6,275 nt of DNA from Eubacterium sp. (GTDB taxonomy: Bacteria; Bacillota; Clostridia; Lachnospirales; Lachnospiraceae), in NCBI GenBank assembly GCA_017445525.1, contig JAFSTZ010000350.1, positions 1-6,275 of the forward strand. Reading direction: 5' to 3'. The translations under genes were made by a program, and so were the position numbers. The notes under the pieces are model-generated. The model saw only the letters and a program-made list of their open reading frames with translations. It was not told where the DNA came from and did no database searches. Below are positions 5,628-6,275 of this stretch, one piece after another; within the stretch, counting starts at the first letter, position 1; every line of letters starts with the position of its first letter.

Positions 5628-6155
5628 TTACTCATCTATCGTAACTGTGCCCGGCAAACTCTCTCTGTCCGGATCAAATACCGGTATGGTCTCGTCCGGC
5701 TTCCACTCTGCCGTATATGTCTTTTGCCATCTGACTATCTGATAACCTGCTTCCTCTCCGCTACCGAATCTCAGGAGAACCTCACACATCAGATCCTGAT
5801 TCTCATCTATGCTGCAGCTATAAGTCGCAAAGGCATCCCAGTCTACATATCCGATACCGTCGGCAACTATACGCTTTACTCCGTGCTTGGTAGTCTCGGC
5901 CTTGTAGTACTTCACTCCATCAGGTATCTCTCCCGCACGAAGTCTGGCAAGTATCCCCTCAGCCTCAGTATCCGCCTTATAGTAGTTGGTCATGGCATCC
6001 GTGGATTTCCTGGTCAGGTTGGCGTTTGCCGTAGCGGTCGACAGAGACAGAAGTGCAAATACTACAAACATAAGCACGGCAAAGATGGTCAGTATCGAAC
6101 TGCCCCCCACCGTGGTAAATGACATCCTTCTTCTCTTACGTTCTCTGGTTTCCAT
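5628..6155 (-). CDS. Minor-pilin-like type IV pilus protein (PilX/GspK/ComGG-like N-terminus)
   Basis: 175 residues. A basic leader (ETRERKRRR) and SFTTVGG precede one hydrophobic helix (about 19-41), as in prepilins, with possible prepilin peptidase cleavage at Gly 17 or Gly 18. The classical GFTLIE is absent, as in several PilX/GspK/ComGG-type minor pilins. Following the helix, TRKSTDAMTNYYKADTEAEG (48-67) resembles the YYAAEAG segment of that group. The rest is a predicted extracellular domain of mixed strands with two cysteines (114 and 124) that could form a disulfide. Position one gene upstream of pilT on the same strand supports a pilus role, probably a low-abundance tip or priming subunit. 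GAGGAAAG at 6163-6170 is 7 nt before the chosen ATG; Met 11 is a less likely start because it would remove the basic leader. Alternative reading: a simple membrane-anchored protein. Confidence 0.72.
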   Translation of the reverse strand: METRERKRRRMSFTTVGGSSILTIFAVLMFVVFALLSLSTATANANLTRKSTDAMTNYYKADTEAEGILARLRAGEIPDGVKYYKAETTKHGVKRIVADGIGYVDWDAFATYSCSIDENQDLMCEVLLRFGSGEEAGYQIVRWQKTYTAEWKPDETIPVFDPDRESLPGTVTIDE

Positions 6156-6206
6156 ATCTGATCTTTCCTCAACTCAACCGGTCTATTTTTCTTTATAAAA
6201 CACTGA

Positions 6207-6275
6207 TCAGATCTTTTCGTTTTCTCTGTATACATACTCCGGCTTACATACCCGATACAGCGAATAATAATTCCC
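6207..6275 (-). CDS. C-terminal end of an upstream gene (unidentified)
   Basis: Reading in from the right edge, one frame is open for 22 codons and stops at TGA (6207-6209), 51 bp before the minor-pilin-like gene. The tail is rich in Tyr and charged residues (YSLYRVCKPEYVYRENEK). In a pilus cluster this could be another minor pilin, but the fragment is too short to identify. A second frame is also open here and runs across the next start codon, so this call is tentative. Confidence 0.35.
   Translation of the reverse strand, partial: GNYYSLYRVCKPEYVYRENEKI

Noticed and set aside
5265..6122. Long plus-strand open frame (285 codons) over the minor-pilin-like gene, the repeats and the start of pilT
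   Set aside because: It lies antisense to well-supported genes, has no ribosome binding site, and its internal peptide repeat only reflects the 39-bp DNA duplication.
6180..6215. TATAAA and CTGATCAG palindrome upstream of the minor-pilin-like gene
   Set aside because: No matching -35 element and no terminator-like U-tract; too weak to call.
6156..6275. Second open frame from the right edge running across the minor-pilin-like start codon
   Set aside because: It would overlap the next gene by dozens of bases out of frame, whereas the other frame ends cleanly before it; kept only as an uncertainty on the partial upstream gene.

Overview
The window looks like chromosome from an anaerobic Firmicute of the Lachnospiraceae type (Roseburia/Butyrivibrio/Eubacterium-like). 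This is inferred from a butyryl-CoA:acetate-type CoA-transferase, Clostridia-style AGGAGG ribosome binding sites, frequent ATA and AGA codons, sigma-A-type promoters and a Gram-positive type IV pilus (T4P) gene set. The exact genus cannot be read from the sequence. The window is ordinary coding DNA at high density. I see no mobile element, CRISPR array, tRNA or rRNA.

Layout, left to right. (1) Positions 1-1078, minus strand: a two-gene unit in which a small secreted protein of unknown function is followed, 14 bp later, by a 5'-methylthioadenosine/S-adenosylhomocysteine nucleosidase that runs off the left edge. (2) Positions 1079-1291: a compact divergent control region. Two promoters with the same hexamers (TTGTTT, 17 bp, TATAAT) point away from each other and are exactly mirror-symmetric around position 1169, with an imperfect 16-bp inverted repeat covering both -35 boxes. 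(3) Positions 1292-2632, plus strand: the CoA-transferase, probably the last step of butyrate formation. Its stop codon lies inside a perfect 17-bp hairpin that appears to serve as a shared terminator with the convergent gene. (4) Positions 2660-4105, minus strand: a membrane-anchored diguanylate cyclase with its own promoter. (5) Positions 4225-6275, minus strand: the end of a T4P cluster, transcribed right to left. It has the tail of an unidentified upstream gene, a minor-pilin-like protein, pilT (retraction ATPase), and a small single-pass membrane protein translationally coupled to pilT. A 39-bp tandem duplication with internal dyad symmetry lies between the minor pilin gene and pilT.

How the parts may work together (inference): the pilus assembly/retraction genes lie directly upstream of a sensor diguanylate cyclase that lacks the product-inhibition site. 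This suggests local c-di-GMP control of surface attachment or twitching. The CoA-transferase and the nucleosidase unit are separate metabolic modules joined by the symmetric divergent promoter, so they could be co-regulated. The most unusual signals are the mirror-symmetric promoter pair, the tandem repeat before pilT, and a 20-codon, nearly leaderless ORF ahead of the CoA-transferase. None amounts to a clearly new system.
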